This document shows positions 19,255 to 27,099 of a stretch of DNA of 64,000 nt, in pieces (within the stretch, counting starts at the first letter, position 1; each line of letters starts with the position of its first letter). The DNA comes from Natronomonas salinimetallica. GTDB taxonomy: Archaea > Halobacteriota > Halobacteria > Halobacteriales > Haloarculaceae. Both the position numbers and the translations under genes were made by a program. Under the pieces are notes generated by a model. The model was not told the DNA's origin. It ran no database searches and was given only the letters and a program-made list of their open reading frames with translations. The stretch is from NCBI RefSeq assembly GCF_013839515.1, contig NZ_JACDNQ010000003.1, positions 91,937 to 155,936 of the forward strand, given 5' to 3'.

Positions 19255-21105
19255 GTGACAAGCCAGTTGATCCCCCTCGTGGCGGCGATCATCGCTATCG
19301 GGATTCTCGCGCAGTTGCTTGCCGATCGCTTCGAGGTCCCGAGTATCGTGTTCCTGCTGATTGCGGGGATCATACTCGGCCCGGAAGGACTCGGTGTCAT
19401 CACCTCGGACACCTTCGCGTCACTTCCGGCTATCGTCGGCCTCTCGGTTGCCATCATCGTCTTCGAGGGGGCCTTTCACCTCCGGATAGAGAACATCCGG
19501 CAGGCCACGAAGGTGAGCCTTCGTCTCGTCTCGGTCGGGGCGGCCATCTCGCTTCTGGGAACGGCGTTCGTCGTTCGGTTCGCGCTCGCTACCGACTGGG
19601 ACGTGGCATTTCTCATCGGCGCGTTGCTGGTCGCGACCGGCCCGACCGTCATCACGCCGATCCTCGACGTCGTTCCGGTCCGTGATCGGGTGGCGACGGC
19701 GCTGGAGACGGAGGGCATCGTCAACGACGTGACCGCGGCCATCCTCGCCGTCGTGGTCTTCAAGATCATGCAGTTGGAGGAACCGACGGTGACAGCGTTC
19801 CTCGAGCTGTTCATCGAACGGATCGGGACGGGGGTCGGAATCGGCACCATCGTCGCCGTCATCATCTGGCTCGTCCTCCGACATATCGACCTCTCGCCGG
19901 GTGACGCACCGCGGAACGCCCGGCTCGTCGTTCTGGCCGGCGCACTCGTTGCGTTCGGCGCTGCCGACACCGTTGCCAGCGAGGCTGGCGTCGCCGCCGT
20001 CGCGACGGCCGGCATTCTGCTCGGCAACGCCGACATCCCGTACGAGGAACAGATCGCGGATTTCAAAGGCGATATCACACTCATCGTACTCTCGTTCGTG
20101 TTTATCGCCCTGGCGGCGCTACTCGAATTCAGTGACCTGCTTGCCCTCGGTGTCGGCGGGCTGGTCGTCGCCGCATCGGTCATCTTCCTCATCCGCCCGC
20201 TGGACGTGCTCGTTTCGACCAGGGGGGGCAACTTCACCGCCGCCGAGCGGCTGTTCGTCGGTTTCGTCGGGCCGCGCGGCATCATTCCGGCCTCGGTCGC
20301 GACGCTGTTCGCGGTGGAATTACAGAACGCGGGCGAGTCGGAGGCCGCCACGCTCTTGGTCGGGACCGTCTTTCTCGTCATCGTTTCAACCGTCGCGCTG
20401 CAGGGTGGGTTCGCCCGCCGAATCGCGGAATACCTCGACGTGATACCAATGCGTGTACTCATCATCGGAAGCGGGCAGGTCGGCCGCGAGGTCGCTGCTC
20501 GACTCGAAGACAGGGGAGAGAACGTCGTCGTGATCGAGAACGACGAAGCAGCCATCGAACAGGCTCGAAGCGAGGGGCTCACCGTACACATCGGTGATGG
20601 GACCAACGTAGACGTTCTCCACACGGCCGGCATCGAGAACGCCAAGACCGTCATCGCGACAACGGGTGACGATGAGGTGAACCTGTTCGTCGGTCAGCAG
20701 GCCACCACGAACTTCGACGTCGAGCAGGTGGTCTGTCGTGCCAACGACCCCAGCAACCTCGAGGCGTTCAAAGACCTCGGCGTCGACACCATCTCCTCGA
20801 CCTACGCAACGGCTCAGGCCATCGACGACTTCATCGAGCGTCCGTCGATGGCTCGGTGGACCGATATGCTCGGCGAGGAGGGGGACGTCCAGGAAGTGAC
20901 ACTCGAAAACGAGGCGTTCACGAACCAGCCGCTCAACGAGGTCGGCCCCAAACTCCCCGGACGTTGTCTCATCGCCCTCGTCACGCACGACGGGGAAACG
21001 TTCGTGCCGGAGGCGACCTACACCCTCGAACGGGACGACCGTCTTACGCTCATCGGCGAACACCAGGCCGTCCGGTCGGCGATGTCGCTCATGCGCGGCG
21101 AGTGA
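19255..21105 (+). CDS. Cation/proton antiporter with C-terminal TrkA-type domain
   Basis: 616 residues starting with GTG. About 12 membrane helices form a CPA-type antiporter: FEVPSIVFLLIAGIILGPEG, then LLVATGPTVITPILDVVPVR and ETEGIVNDVTAAILAVVVF with the TGP and ND-type ion site, and a late FVGPRGIIPASVATLFAV. A TrkA-N (RCK) domain follows: RVLIIGSGQVGREVAARLE (NAD-type Rossmann motif, about residue 400), then a TrkA-C-like end (LNEVGPKLPGRCLIAL). It should exchange Na+ or K+ for H+ under nucleotide control. No shift or truncation seen. Confidence 0.88.
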   Translation: MTSQLIPLVAAIIAIGILAQLLADRFEVPSIVFLLIAGIILGPEGLGVITSDTFASLPAIVGLSVAIIVFEGAFHLRIENIRQATKVSLRLVSVGAAISLLGTAFVVRFALATDWDVAFLIGALLVATGPTVITPILDVVPVRDRVATALETEGIVNDVTAAILAVVVFKIMQLEEPTVTAFLELFIERIGTGVGIGTIVAVIIWLVLRHIDLSPGDAPRNARLVVLAGALVAFGAADTVASEAGVAAVATAGILLGNADIPYEEQIADFKGDITLIVLSFVFIALAALLEFSDLLALGVGGLVVAASVIFLIRPLDVLVSTRGGNFTAAERLFVGFVGPRGIIPASVATLFAVELQNAGESEAATLLVGTVFLVIVSTVALQGGFARRIAEYLDVIPMRVLIIGSGQVGREVAARLEDRGENVVVIENDEAAIEQARSEGLTVHIGDGTNVDVLHTAGIENAKTVIATTGDDEVNLFVGQQATTNFDVEQVVCRANDPSNLEAFKDLGVDTISSTYATAQAIDDFIERPSMARWTDMLGEEGDVQEVTLENEAFTNQPLNEVGPKLPGRCLIALVTHDGETFVPEATYTLERDDRLTLIGEHQAVRSAMSLMRGE

Positions 21106-21311
21106 CCGGGGTCCCGACGAGCGGATGGTACAGGTAGCAGACTACCCCCGGTCATCCGCCGGGTTTCTGCACCGGTACCGATTGCGGCATCTGAGTGTTG
21201 TATCTGAATCTAGAAAAGTCCAACGCCGAGCACCTGCCGCAGCCGAATCCGCACGCAGTTTGAAAGAAACGGGCAAGGGATTCAAGTCGTTTCCAGACAG
21301 ATATTCCGTTG

Positions 21312-21605
21312 ATGTCGAAGACTGAGTATCGGATCGTCTCCGGCGAAGAATCGGAGATACACGACGAGCCACACATCGAGGGGCGGCGTCTGACTGTCCG
21401 ATTCGTTCACGATCGCGTCGAAGGGCGGGGGCTGGATCCGGGGACGGTCGCGGACCGGCACGACCTCGACGTCGCCGACGTCTACCAGGCGTTGGCGTAC
21501 TACCACGACCATCCGGAGGAGATGTCGAAGGTGGAACGTCGACGTCGCGAGGCGATCGAGCAGCACGAGGATGAGTTAGTCGATCCTGAAGATGTCGAGT
21601 CGTAG
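21312..21605 (+). CDS. DUF433-family antitoxin
   Basis: 97 residues with the DUF433 pattern: PHIEGRRLTVRFVHDRVEGR, then PGTVADRHDLDVADVYQALAYYHDHPEE, a helix-turn-helix-like antitoxin fold. It overlaps the downstream DUF5615 gene by 14 bp. The pair is a known type II toxin-antitoxin arrangement. The ATG at 21312 is used. Confidence 0.82.
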   Translation: MSKTEYRIVSGEESEIHDEPHIEGRRLTVRFVHDRVEGRGLDPGTVADRHDLDVADVYQALAYYHDHPEEMSKVERRRREAIEQHEDELVDPEDVES

Positions 21606-21930
21606 CTACCGTATTCTGGCCGACGAGAACGTCGAGCGAAAGGCCGCACGCTATCTGGAGAAGCGCGGCCACGACGTGGAGATGGTCGTCGACGTCCTCG
21701 AGCCGGGCGTGACGGACGAAACGGTTGTCGAGTACGCGACCGAGACGAATCGCTTGGTACTCACGGGCGATGACGACTTTCTGTCGAAGGGGTTCCCGAC
21801 GCTGTTTCAGGAGGACGGCCAGATGTCCGCGTTCGAAGTCGCCGAAATCGTCGACGCCGTCGCGGACGCGATGTCGCAGTCGGATCTCGAACAGACTGGC
21901 GGGACGAAGCTCGTCGAAGGGTGGATCTAG
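21592..21930 (+). CDS. DUF5615 PIN-like toxin
   Basis: 112 residues of the DUF5615 (Mut7-C/PIN-like) fold. Acidic catalytic positions are in ILADENVERKAARYLEKRGHD and LVLTGDDDFLSKGF. Presumed RNase partner of the DUF433 protein, with which it overlaps by 14 bp. It marks the start of the accessory region. Confidence 0.82.
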   Translation: MSSRSYRILADENVERKAARYLEKRGHDVEMVVDVLEPGVTDETVVEYATETNRLVLTGDDDFLSKGFPTLFQEDGQMSAFEVAEIVDAVADAMSQSDLEQTGGTKLVEGWI

Positions 21931-22004
21931 AGGCCACCCGACTTTCTGGCGCTCTCGTGTCTGCACGGAAGGGTGCGGTTCCTGAGACAGTAGTATGTAT
22001 AAAC

Positions 22005-22558
22005 AGCTATCAAGAGTACGACACGGTCGTCGTTCGCGAGCTGTCACGGTTCGGTCGGGATCCGCTGACCGTCCTCCAGGACGTCGAGGAGATCGTCGAT
22101 TCATACTGTCGGACGTAATTTCGTGAATACCTGAATCGTTCAGATAGACGAAACCGTACTGTGACACGACGCTCAGAGATTTTCGATTCAAGTAGTTACG
22201 TCCGACAGTATCAGACACGGAGTTCGTTTCGATCACCGAGGACTTCGACACGTCCTCGGCGATGGGCAAGGCCTTCGTCCGGATCGTCGCCGTCATCAAC
22301 GGGATGTACGCCGATCTTCGCCGCGAGCAGGCAGTGCGGGCTGCTGAACGTCGACGGGAGAACGGCGAACCGGTCGGCCGTCCCAAGAAACTGAACGATG
22401 AACTGCGGGCTGAGGCCTTCGACCTCCGGCGGAAAGGCGTCAGCTACCAAGCTATCGCCCGTGTCGTCGAGTCGAAGCCGAACGCGCCAGAATCGATCAG
22501 TCGTGAGACGATCCGGCGGTACTGTAATGAAGCCGATGTGACGCCGACAGAAAACTAA
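22005..22558 (+). pseudogene. Serine recombinase (resolvase) remnant, 5'-truncated and MITE-interrupted
   Basis: The reading frame YDTVVVRELSRFGRD...VLQDVEEIV is typical of the resolvase catalytic domain, but the N-terminus with the catalytic serine is missing. The frame stops inside the MITE at 22104-22210. Removing the MITE and one TCA copy restores an open frame (EEIVDSDTEFVSITEDFDTS) running through AMGKAFVRIVAVINGMYADL and a C-terminal helix-turn-helix (KGVSYQAIARVVESKPNAPE) to the stop at 22556. It is therefore a dead gene, first truncated or swapped at the 5' end near the toxin gene, then hit by a MITE. Confidence 0.9.
22104..22210. mobile_element. 107-bp MITE, copy 2
   Basis: Perfect 15-bp terminal inverted repeats (TACTGTCGGACGTAA) bound by a TCA triplet on each side (22101-22103, 22211-22213). 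Inverted relative to the copy at 41-147 and the same length. It interrupts the recombinase, and removing it with one TCA restores that frame, which proves insertion and the 3-bp target duplication. Both duplications (TGA, TCA) fit TNA, a target reported for some IS5-group elements. Confidence 0.95.
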
Positions 22559-22748
22559 ATCTGTTCACCCACCTCGGGGATCCGTTCGGCGACGAGACAG
22601 CCGGTCATCTCCTCGCGGTTCGGACCGAAGTGGTACGTCCCAGTTCGACGGCACTCGACGCAGCGGTACACCTCCCAGTGCTGCCGCTGTCCGGATCGCT
22701 GCCTTCCTCGATCTCAACCGGCGCACCGCACTCACAGCGGAGCGTCAT
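22555..22748 (-). pseudogene. Frameshifted small zinc-ribbon protein
   Basis: From the ATG at 22748 the frame reads MTLRCECGAPVEIEEGSDPD. It must shift near 22685 to continue as HWEVYRCVECRRTGTYHFG...CLVAERIPEVGEQI and stop at 22555. The total of 194 bp is not a multiple of three. The CxC...CxxC pattern suggests a zinc ribbon. The stop overlaps the recombinase stop tail to tail. A sequencing error of one base could also explain the shift. Confidence 0.6.
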
Positions 22749-23257
22749 CGGCACCCCTCCGTTTCAACTACAACTTTCGCCCGAGGGCGTCGACCCCCGA
22801 CTTGTTCCAAGCTCCACCCCGGTTTTTCGGCCCCGTATCGGAAACGACGAATCGGCGAAAAACGCGAAGCTCGGGGCTGTTTACCGGGTCGTTTTTCGAT
22901 ACTTGTAACTTCTGCATTGAGCGATACAGAGGGTTAGAAGATGGGTGTGCCAACCGTTCTATGACACCCTGGCTGCATTCAAGAACTCGTCGACCGAAGT
23001 TACGTTCTGCAGGGCTTTGGAGCTGGTGGACACAGTTTCCAAACCCTGCCGCTTCGTACGTGACGCTTTCTATGACAGGCTCCTCAAGGCTTGTACCCGA
23101 GGAATCAGGGACAATCTGTCACATCGAAGTACCCATAGATGTGATTAAAAACCGCTTGTATCCTCACATATGTTATCAGAACATAGGTGCTGGTCTTCTG
23201 GTGACAGACTGCCTCTGATTCCTTGGGCACGAGGTTTGTGGAGTTCCAGAATCTACT
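22749..23257. other. Non-coding boundary region of the accessory block
   Basis: About 500 bp with no credible gene; open frames present are short and not haloarchaeal in composition. GC content falls from left to right. It contains the long imperfect inverted repeat described at 23090-23233. Probably recombination debris at the edge of the restriction-modification island. Confidence 0.5.
23090..23233. repeat. Long imperfect inverted repeat (possible MITE)
   Basis: Arms 23090-23122 and 23201-23233 match at 27 of 33 positions by hand, sharing AGGAATCAG and CTGTCAC, with a 78-bp AT-rich centre. Weaker similarity continues about 10 bp outward (CTCCTCAA against CTCCACAA). It is unrelated in sequence to the 107-bp MITE. 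It may be a second non-autonomous element or a structured RNA. Confidence 0.6.
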
Positions 23258-23503
23258 TCACTCGTCTTCTGAAAGAAGCTCAAGCAATTGATGGCCTTTC
23301 TCAGTAATGCGGTATTCCGTCCGATTGCGAGTATCGCCTTCGACTAAACTGGATTCTACCATACCTGCTTCTTCAAGTTCGTCAAGATGTTGATATATTG
23401 TTGACGTAGTAACGCCAACCTCCTTGTGCATCTTATACCCGTGGGATGGAGATTCATCAAGAAGACGGAGAACCTGCATCTTAGTATCACCAATTAGAGA
23501 CAC
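23258..23503 (-). CDS. PadR-like winged-helix regulator
   Basis: 81 residues forming one winged helix: MQVLRLLDESPSHGYKMHKE, then VTTSTIYQHLDELEEAGMVE as the recognition helix, then RTEYRITEKGHQLLELL as the wing. This is the PadR pattern (HGY and the Y-x-TExG wing). It is the last gene of the restriction-modification run, 62 bp after the nuclease stop, in the place where many systems carry a controller protein. Low-GC codon use matches the nuclease and methylase. Confidence 0.82.
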   Translation of the reverse strand: MSLIGDTKMQVLRLLDESPSHGYKMHKEVGVTTSTIYQHLDELEEAGMVESSLVEGDTRNRTEYRITEKGHQLLELLSEDE

Positions 23504-23541
23504 GCTATCTATACGGTTCAGGCGTATCCCCTATTTGCATT

Positions 23542-23563
23542 ATATCGGCTAAAACCGACATAT
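23542..23563. promoter_or_regulatory. Candidate operator before the PadR gene
   Basis: ATATCGG, 6-bp spacer CTAAAA, then CCGACATAT: an inverted repeat with one extra base on the right arm. It lies between the nuclease stop and the PadR start. It closely resembles the perfect repeat at 24696-24715 before the nuclease gene, which suggests one regulator binds both. Confidence 0.55.
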
Positions 23564-23565
23564 GC

Positions 23566-24660
23566 TCACTTGATGGATTCAACCATCTCTGTGAAGGCGG
23601 TCTTATTGGACTGATTGGCCCGCATATCGTTCAAGAACTTGCCAACGGCTTCGAGGAAGAAGACTCGCTCGACGTCGTCAACAAGTTTCAGAGAGCTAAT
23701 GAGTTCATCGGGAGTAATGAATATGAGTTCGATAGGTGCATCTTCCGCTTCTTGATGAGCATCACCTTCCTCTCCCGGTTTGAATCCTGCACCAAGGACG
23801 TACAGATATTCACCAAGTTCGTTTATACGCCCCTTCTCGATAGCGTGTTGAACTGAACTCTGGGTGGCTGGTTTGTCCTTAACTTCCATCGCCTTGTGCA
23901 ACTCATCATTGTAGAAGATTTCAACGTCACCTGCCGCCTTCGAGAACTCGTCAGAGACATTAGCGTGTTCGCAGTCTACTCGCCAATCGCCTTCGCCCGC
24001 GTGTTCGTAGTAGGTCTGCATAATACCTGCAACGACAGCAGGTAGACGCTCCCCGTTACCTGACTCTCGCAAATACTCTCTGATTTTGAGAGCGATTACG
24101 TCGTATGGTGCGTCAGATGGTGACTCGAACTCGACCGTCTTCGATTCCAATTCTGAGACTGCTTGCAGGGTCTGCCGAAGAATGTCGGTTGGGTCGAGTT
24201 CTCCCTCTTCGACTTGTTCTTGCATCCGTTGTAACAATTTGTAGAGCCGTTCTTGCTTCTGACTTGAGCGGGCGCGATTGCTGGTATCAACCTCAGGATG
24301 ACGAGCAGGATTGTTCACGAAGGGTTCAGGGCTTCCCCCAAGACGCTCACCGTGCCCTTTTTCCCAAGGAACCAGAGCATCGTGTGCGACAGAACGTGCA
24401 TCGTATGCCCCACCAAGTGAAGAGCCTGCCTGCAAAGCCCGGTAGTGGATGTTTGGGTTAACCGCCTTCGAGAGTGCGGCATTCACCAAGATGTAACGAT
24501 ACGTCTTGTTGGAGTCGGTTAGAACTTCCTTGATTTTCGTCCGAACAAGGTCGTTGTCTATGTATTTTGTTTGGTCATCAGATTGAACGTTTTTCCATTC
24601 TCGGTTCAGAATCTTCGAGGCTTCCTCAGAACTGACATTCTCTTCCGCCAAGTTAGACAC
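23566..24660 (-). CDS. Type II restriction endonuclease, SacI-like family
   Basis: 364 residues. The segments NKTYRYILVNAALSKAVNP, GAYDARSVAHDALVPWE and GGSPEPFVNNPARH resemble what I recall of the SacI-family restriction nucleases. A PD-(D/E)xK-type active site is visible: Asp245 in GDVEIFYNDELHKAMEVKDK, with Glu259 and Lys261 following. The neighbouring gene is an adenine methylase, as expected for a type II pair. The recognition sequence is not known and need not be that of SacI. The low-GC codon use indicates horizontal origin. Confidence 0.78.
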   Translation of the reverse strand: MSNLAEENVSSEEASKILNREWKNVQSDDQTKYIDNDLVRTKIKEVLTDSNKTYRYILVNAALSKAVNPNIHYRALQAGSSLGGAYDARSVAHDALVPWEKGHGERLGGSPEPFVNNPARHPEVDTSNRARSSQKQERLYKLLQRMQEQVEEGELDPTDILRQTLQAVSELESKTVEFESPSDAPYDVIALKIREYLRESGNGERLPAVVAGIMQTYYEHAGEGDWRVDCEHANVSDEFSKAAGDVEIFYNDELHKAMEVKDKPATQSSVQHAIEKGRINELGEYLYVLGAGFKPGEEGDAHQEAEDAPIELIFITPDELISSLKLVDDVERVFFLEAVGKFLNDMRANQSNKTAFTEMVESIK

Positions 24661-24695
24661 CGAGACGTACTTCTAATATAACGCATAAATGTCAT

Positions 24696-24715
24696 ATATC
24701 GCAAAAAAGCGATAT
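24696..24715. promoter_or_regulatory. Candidate operator before the nuclease gene
   Basis: Perfect inverted repeat ATATCGC-AAAAAA-GCGATAT, 36-55 bp upstream of the nuclease start, with another half-site CCGATAT at 24728-24734 just outside the methylase stop. It has the same architecture as the site at 23542-23563, so the PadR-like protein is the obvious candidate ligand. Confidence 0.6.
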
Positions 24716-24735
24716 GAAGGGAAAAACCGATATGA

Positions 24736-25620
24736 TTACTCGTCTGACGCCTCGGAAAGCGTTTGTTGATTAGCGTCTTTGTCGAGACCGGGATTTACGT
24801 CACGGTTCGGAGGTTCGTAATTCAACCAGAGACTCTCCTGCCGCTTGTCTTTCGTCGTGTGCATCGTCTTCTCCTCGGCGTCAACACGGTTCCAACCGTA
24901 ATCCTCGAAGACTTCTTCATACAGGTCACACTTGTATCCCGAGACAGCAACTTTCCCCTCTGCGTTCCGAAGAACCTCGGCTAATTCCCGGTGTTCCTCA
25001 TCACTCATCTCGTGACCATACGAGTTAGTGTCTCCTCTTGTTCCGTGCGGATATGGTGGGTCGCAGTAGAACAAGGCGTCTTCATCATCGTGGCGCTCAA
25101 TAACCTCAATAGCCGGTTTGTTCTCGATTTGAACTCGACGGAGCCGGTCTGCAACGTCGTATAGTTGTTCGAGTCTTCCGTGCCACCGTGAAACTGCACC
25201 GGACATATCTCGACGCGAGGTTGATTTGCAGTATGCCCATCGTCCGGGCGTTGCTTCTTGGGCCAATCCAGAGCGCGTCTGACCTGCACGGACGAAGAAC
25301 AACCGAGCCTGCTCCATATCGCTTAGTTCATCGTTGTCCTTCTGCTCGACTGCGTGAGCGAGTTCTTCACGGCTAAATGGAGTGAGTGCTATCTTTTCGA
25401 GAAGTTCATCTCGGTTCTCACGGAGAACCTTGAAGAACGTCACCACGTCCCCGTCTAAATCGTTGTACGTCTCTACGGGGCTTGGTTCTCGGTTGATTAG
25501 AACTGCGGCGCTTCCGCCAAATGGCTCTATGTATTGGTGAGTCTTCGGGAGCTGTGCCAGTATAAAGTCAAGATGACTGTATTTACCACCGTACCAGCGG
25601 AATGGAAGCGCCTTACCCAT
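24736..25620 (-). CDS. DNA N6-adenine methyltransferase (Dam/D12 class)
   Basis: 294 residues. The SAM motif QYIEPFGGSAAVLINRE near residues 29-45 precedes the catalytic DPPY at 187-190 (FYCDPPYPHGT), the alpha-group order of M.DpnII/Dam-type enzymes. The N-terminus LPFRWYGGKYSHLDFIL is the usual D12 start (W-x-GGK). It should protect host DNA against the adjacent nuclease. Three small genes lie upstream on the same strand. Confidence 0.92.
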   Translation of the reverse strand: MGKALPFRWYGGKYSHLDFILAQLPKTHQYIEPFGGSAAVLINREPSPVETYNDLDGDVVTFFKVLRENRDELLEKIALTPFSREELAHAVEQKDNDELSDMEQARLFFVRAGQTRSGLAQEATPGRWAYCKSTSRRDMSGAVSRWHGRLEQLYDVADRLRRVQIENKPAIEVIERHDDEDALFYCDPPYPHGTRGDTNSYGHEMSDEEHRELAEVLRNAEGKVAVSGYKCDLYEEVFEDYGWNRVDAEEKTMHTTKDKRQESLWLNYEPPNRDVNPGLDKDANQQTLSEASDE

Positions 25621-25678
25621 ACGTGGAGTAGATGGTTCGCTATCGCTTATAAGGATTCACTTCTCGCTGAATTAGCGA

Positions 25679-25960
25679 CTACGACAAGGGATTGAGCCTA
25701 CTCGAACCGCTTTCCGGTTGTCGAACCTCAATCTCACCAGACGGAAGGGGAATCACTTCCGTATCTTCCGTAACCTCGTACCCCTGCTGTCGTGCATATT
25801 CCCGTAGTGCCAACTCCAGAATCGCTTGACTCTCGAAGGTGCGATTAAGCGAGTAGCGACGAGAATCCAATTCACGGCGTTCCTCACCTGATAGGTCTTG
25901 CCGAATCTCTGCGATTACGTCCGCAGGAACGTGAATGGTCACATCCTCACTACGCGCCAT
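25679..25960 (-). CDS. Small probable DNA-binding protein of an accessory operon
   Basis: 93 residues: a short strand-like N-terminus (SEDVTIHVPADVIAEIRQDL) followed by helices (RTFESQAILELALREYARQQGY), the shape of a ribbon-helix-helix or plasmid-partition-type protein, with a Pro/Glu-rich tail. No family recognised. The ATG at 25960 is separated by 2 bp from the previous stop, so it is the third gene of a three-gene overlapping run. Confidence 0.62.
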   Translation of the reverse strand: MARSEDVTIHVPADVIAEIRQDLSGEERRELDSRRYSLNRTFESQAILELALREYARQQGYEVTEDTEVIPLPSGEIEVRQPESGSSRLNPLS

Positions 25961-25962
25961 AT

Positions 25963-26256
25963 TCACTTACTCCCGTGAATCTTCGAGCGTAGTTCCTCAC
26001 GCTTCAATTCGGCTTCGGAAAGCCCCCTGTCGACGTCGTCGGGTTCGACGGCTTCCGACTCGCGCGAGTTGCCGGTTATGTTCTCGCGCAATTCCTCCTG
26101 CTTCGCTCGAATCTCCTCCTCCGAGGCAGAAGCCTCCTCGACGTCGAGGCGTTCGCGTAGGACGGATTCAATCACTTCGACAAGGGAATCACCTTCCTCG
26201 AAGTTGCCGGAGCCTCGAACCTTCTGAGCAAGGCTAATCCAATCGTCGTTACTCAT
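25963..26256 (-). CDS. Small coiled-coil protein of an accessory operon
   Basis: 97 residues, strongly charged, predicted largely helical with a heptad-like stretch (ASASEEEIRAKQEELRENI and LSEAELKREELRSKI). The start overlaps the stop of the 54-residue gene upstream. No family recognised. Possibly a partner of the two putative DNA-binding proteins on either side. Confidence 0.6.
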   Translation of the reverse strand: MSNDDWISLAQKVRGSGNFEEGDSLVEVIESVLRERLDVEEASASEEEIRAKQEELRENITGNSRESEAVEPDDVDRGLSEAELKREELRSKIHGSK

Positions 26257-26413
26257 CGCTGGAGCCTCCGAGATAGTCGTCTGCCATCATCGAGACGAGC
26301 GTTCCGAGGGGAACCCCGCTTGCCTCTGCGCCAAGGGCTTCATCTCCCACTTGGCGAATCTTCTGCTTAGTCGACTGCGTTACCATAATATATTTGTCAC
26401 GTTCTGTCATCAT
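26249..26413 (-). CDS. 54-residue putative ribbon-helix-helix protein
   Basis: Short gene starting at the first of two adjacent ATG codons (26413). It reads MMTERDKYIMVTQSTKQKIR, then a helix pair ending GTLVSMMADDYLGG. The strand-helix-helix layout suits an RHH repressor. A TATA-like TTTATATC lies about 26 bp upstream, inside an inverted repeat, giving a leaderless start. It overlaps the next gene by 8 bp, supporting translation of both. Confidence 0.62.
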   Translation of the reverse strand: MMTERDKYIMVTQSTKQKIRQVGDEALGAEASGVPLGTLVSMMADDYLGGSSDE

Positions 26414-26420
26414 ATTCACC

Positions 26421-26449
26421 GCGCGATTTGAGATATAAATTCATCGCGC
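26421..26449 (-). promoter_or_regulatory. Promoter of the three-gene accessory operon with flanking inverted repeat
   Basis: GCGCGA (26421-26426) and TCGCGC (26444-26449) flank the TATA-like ATATAAAT. A factor bound here would cover the promoter, so this looks like an autoregulatory operator for the small RHH-like product. Confidence 0.5.
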
Positions 26450-27099
26450 AAATCCCGAAGTGAGGAAAGCCCCCACATTCGAGGTAGGGTTATGTCGGGT
26501 AGTTACCCGAAGTTGGGAAAGTGAATTGAACTTCTCAAAGTACGACGCCCCAACTTGGACGCAAGTAGGAATCTCAACCCCTTGCGATTAATATGTTTAT
26601 TCTCCAACTATTTAAAACTTTCGGTTTTCTGACAGTTTGACTTGCTACTTCTCCAAGTGCCGGAGAAACCGTAATGACAGAAGTTCACCTTCATAGACTA
26701 TTTTCTATATATGCACATACTTGTATGAAATCGCATTTATCCCCACAATATATTGAACATATTTTCAATCGCCGGTGGGAGGCTGAGGAGAGCGCATATA
26801 TGACCGTTTTTAATAAAAACTACGCTCTCCGAATTGTACGTGGTGACGAGCCTTGCTTGCTGGCGCAGGAATCCCCTCCCGACTCTGCGATTGTCTCCTC
26901 TAATGGGAAATTCTCGCGGTAGATGGCTCAATACGGCAGAAATCCCAAGATTTACTTCCACCGAGAACGTTCAACTATACGCGAATCAACGGACGGCGTT
27001 GACCCGAACAAGGGGACCAATTCAACTCACACGGGCGCGGGCAAAATCGCACGACGGCGTCTATCCCGTCAACCTCAAAGCGTTATGCGAGAAACTGAG
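26450..27099. other. AT-rich gap between accessory operon and tRNA-Tyr
   Basis: About 650 bp, markedly AT-rich in the middle, with small inverted repeats: CGGGTAGTTACCCG near 26493, and AAGTTGGG/CCCAACTT arms near 26511 and 26549. An 82-codon open frame at 26674-26922 has no recognisable product. No integrase and no copy of the tRNA 3' end was found here. It probably represents decayed element sequence next to a tRNA insertion site. Confidence 0.5.

Noticed and set aside
26674..26922. 82-codon open frame in the AT-rich gap
   Set aside because: No Shine-Dalgarno, no TATA at the right distance, no family resemblance; stop-free length is not significant here.
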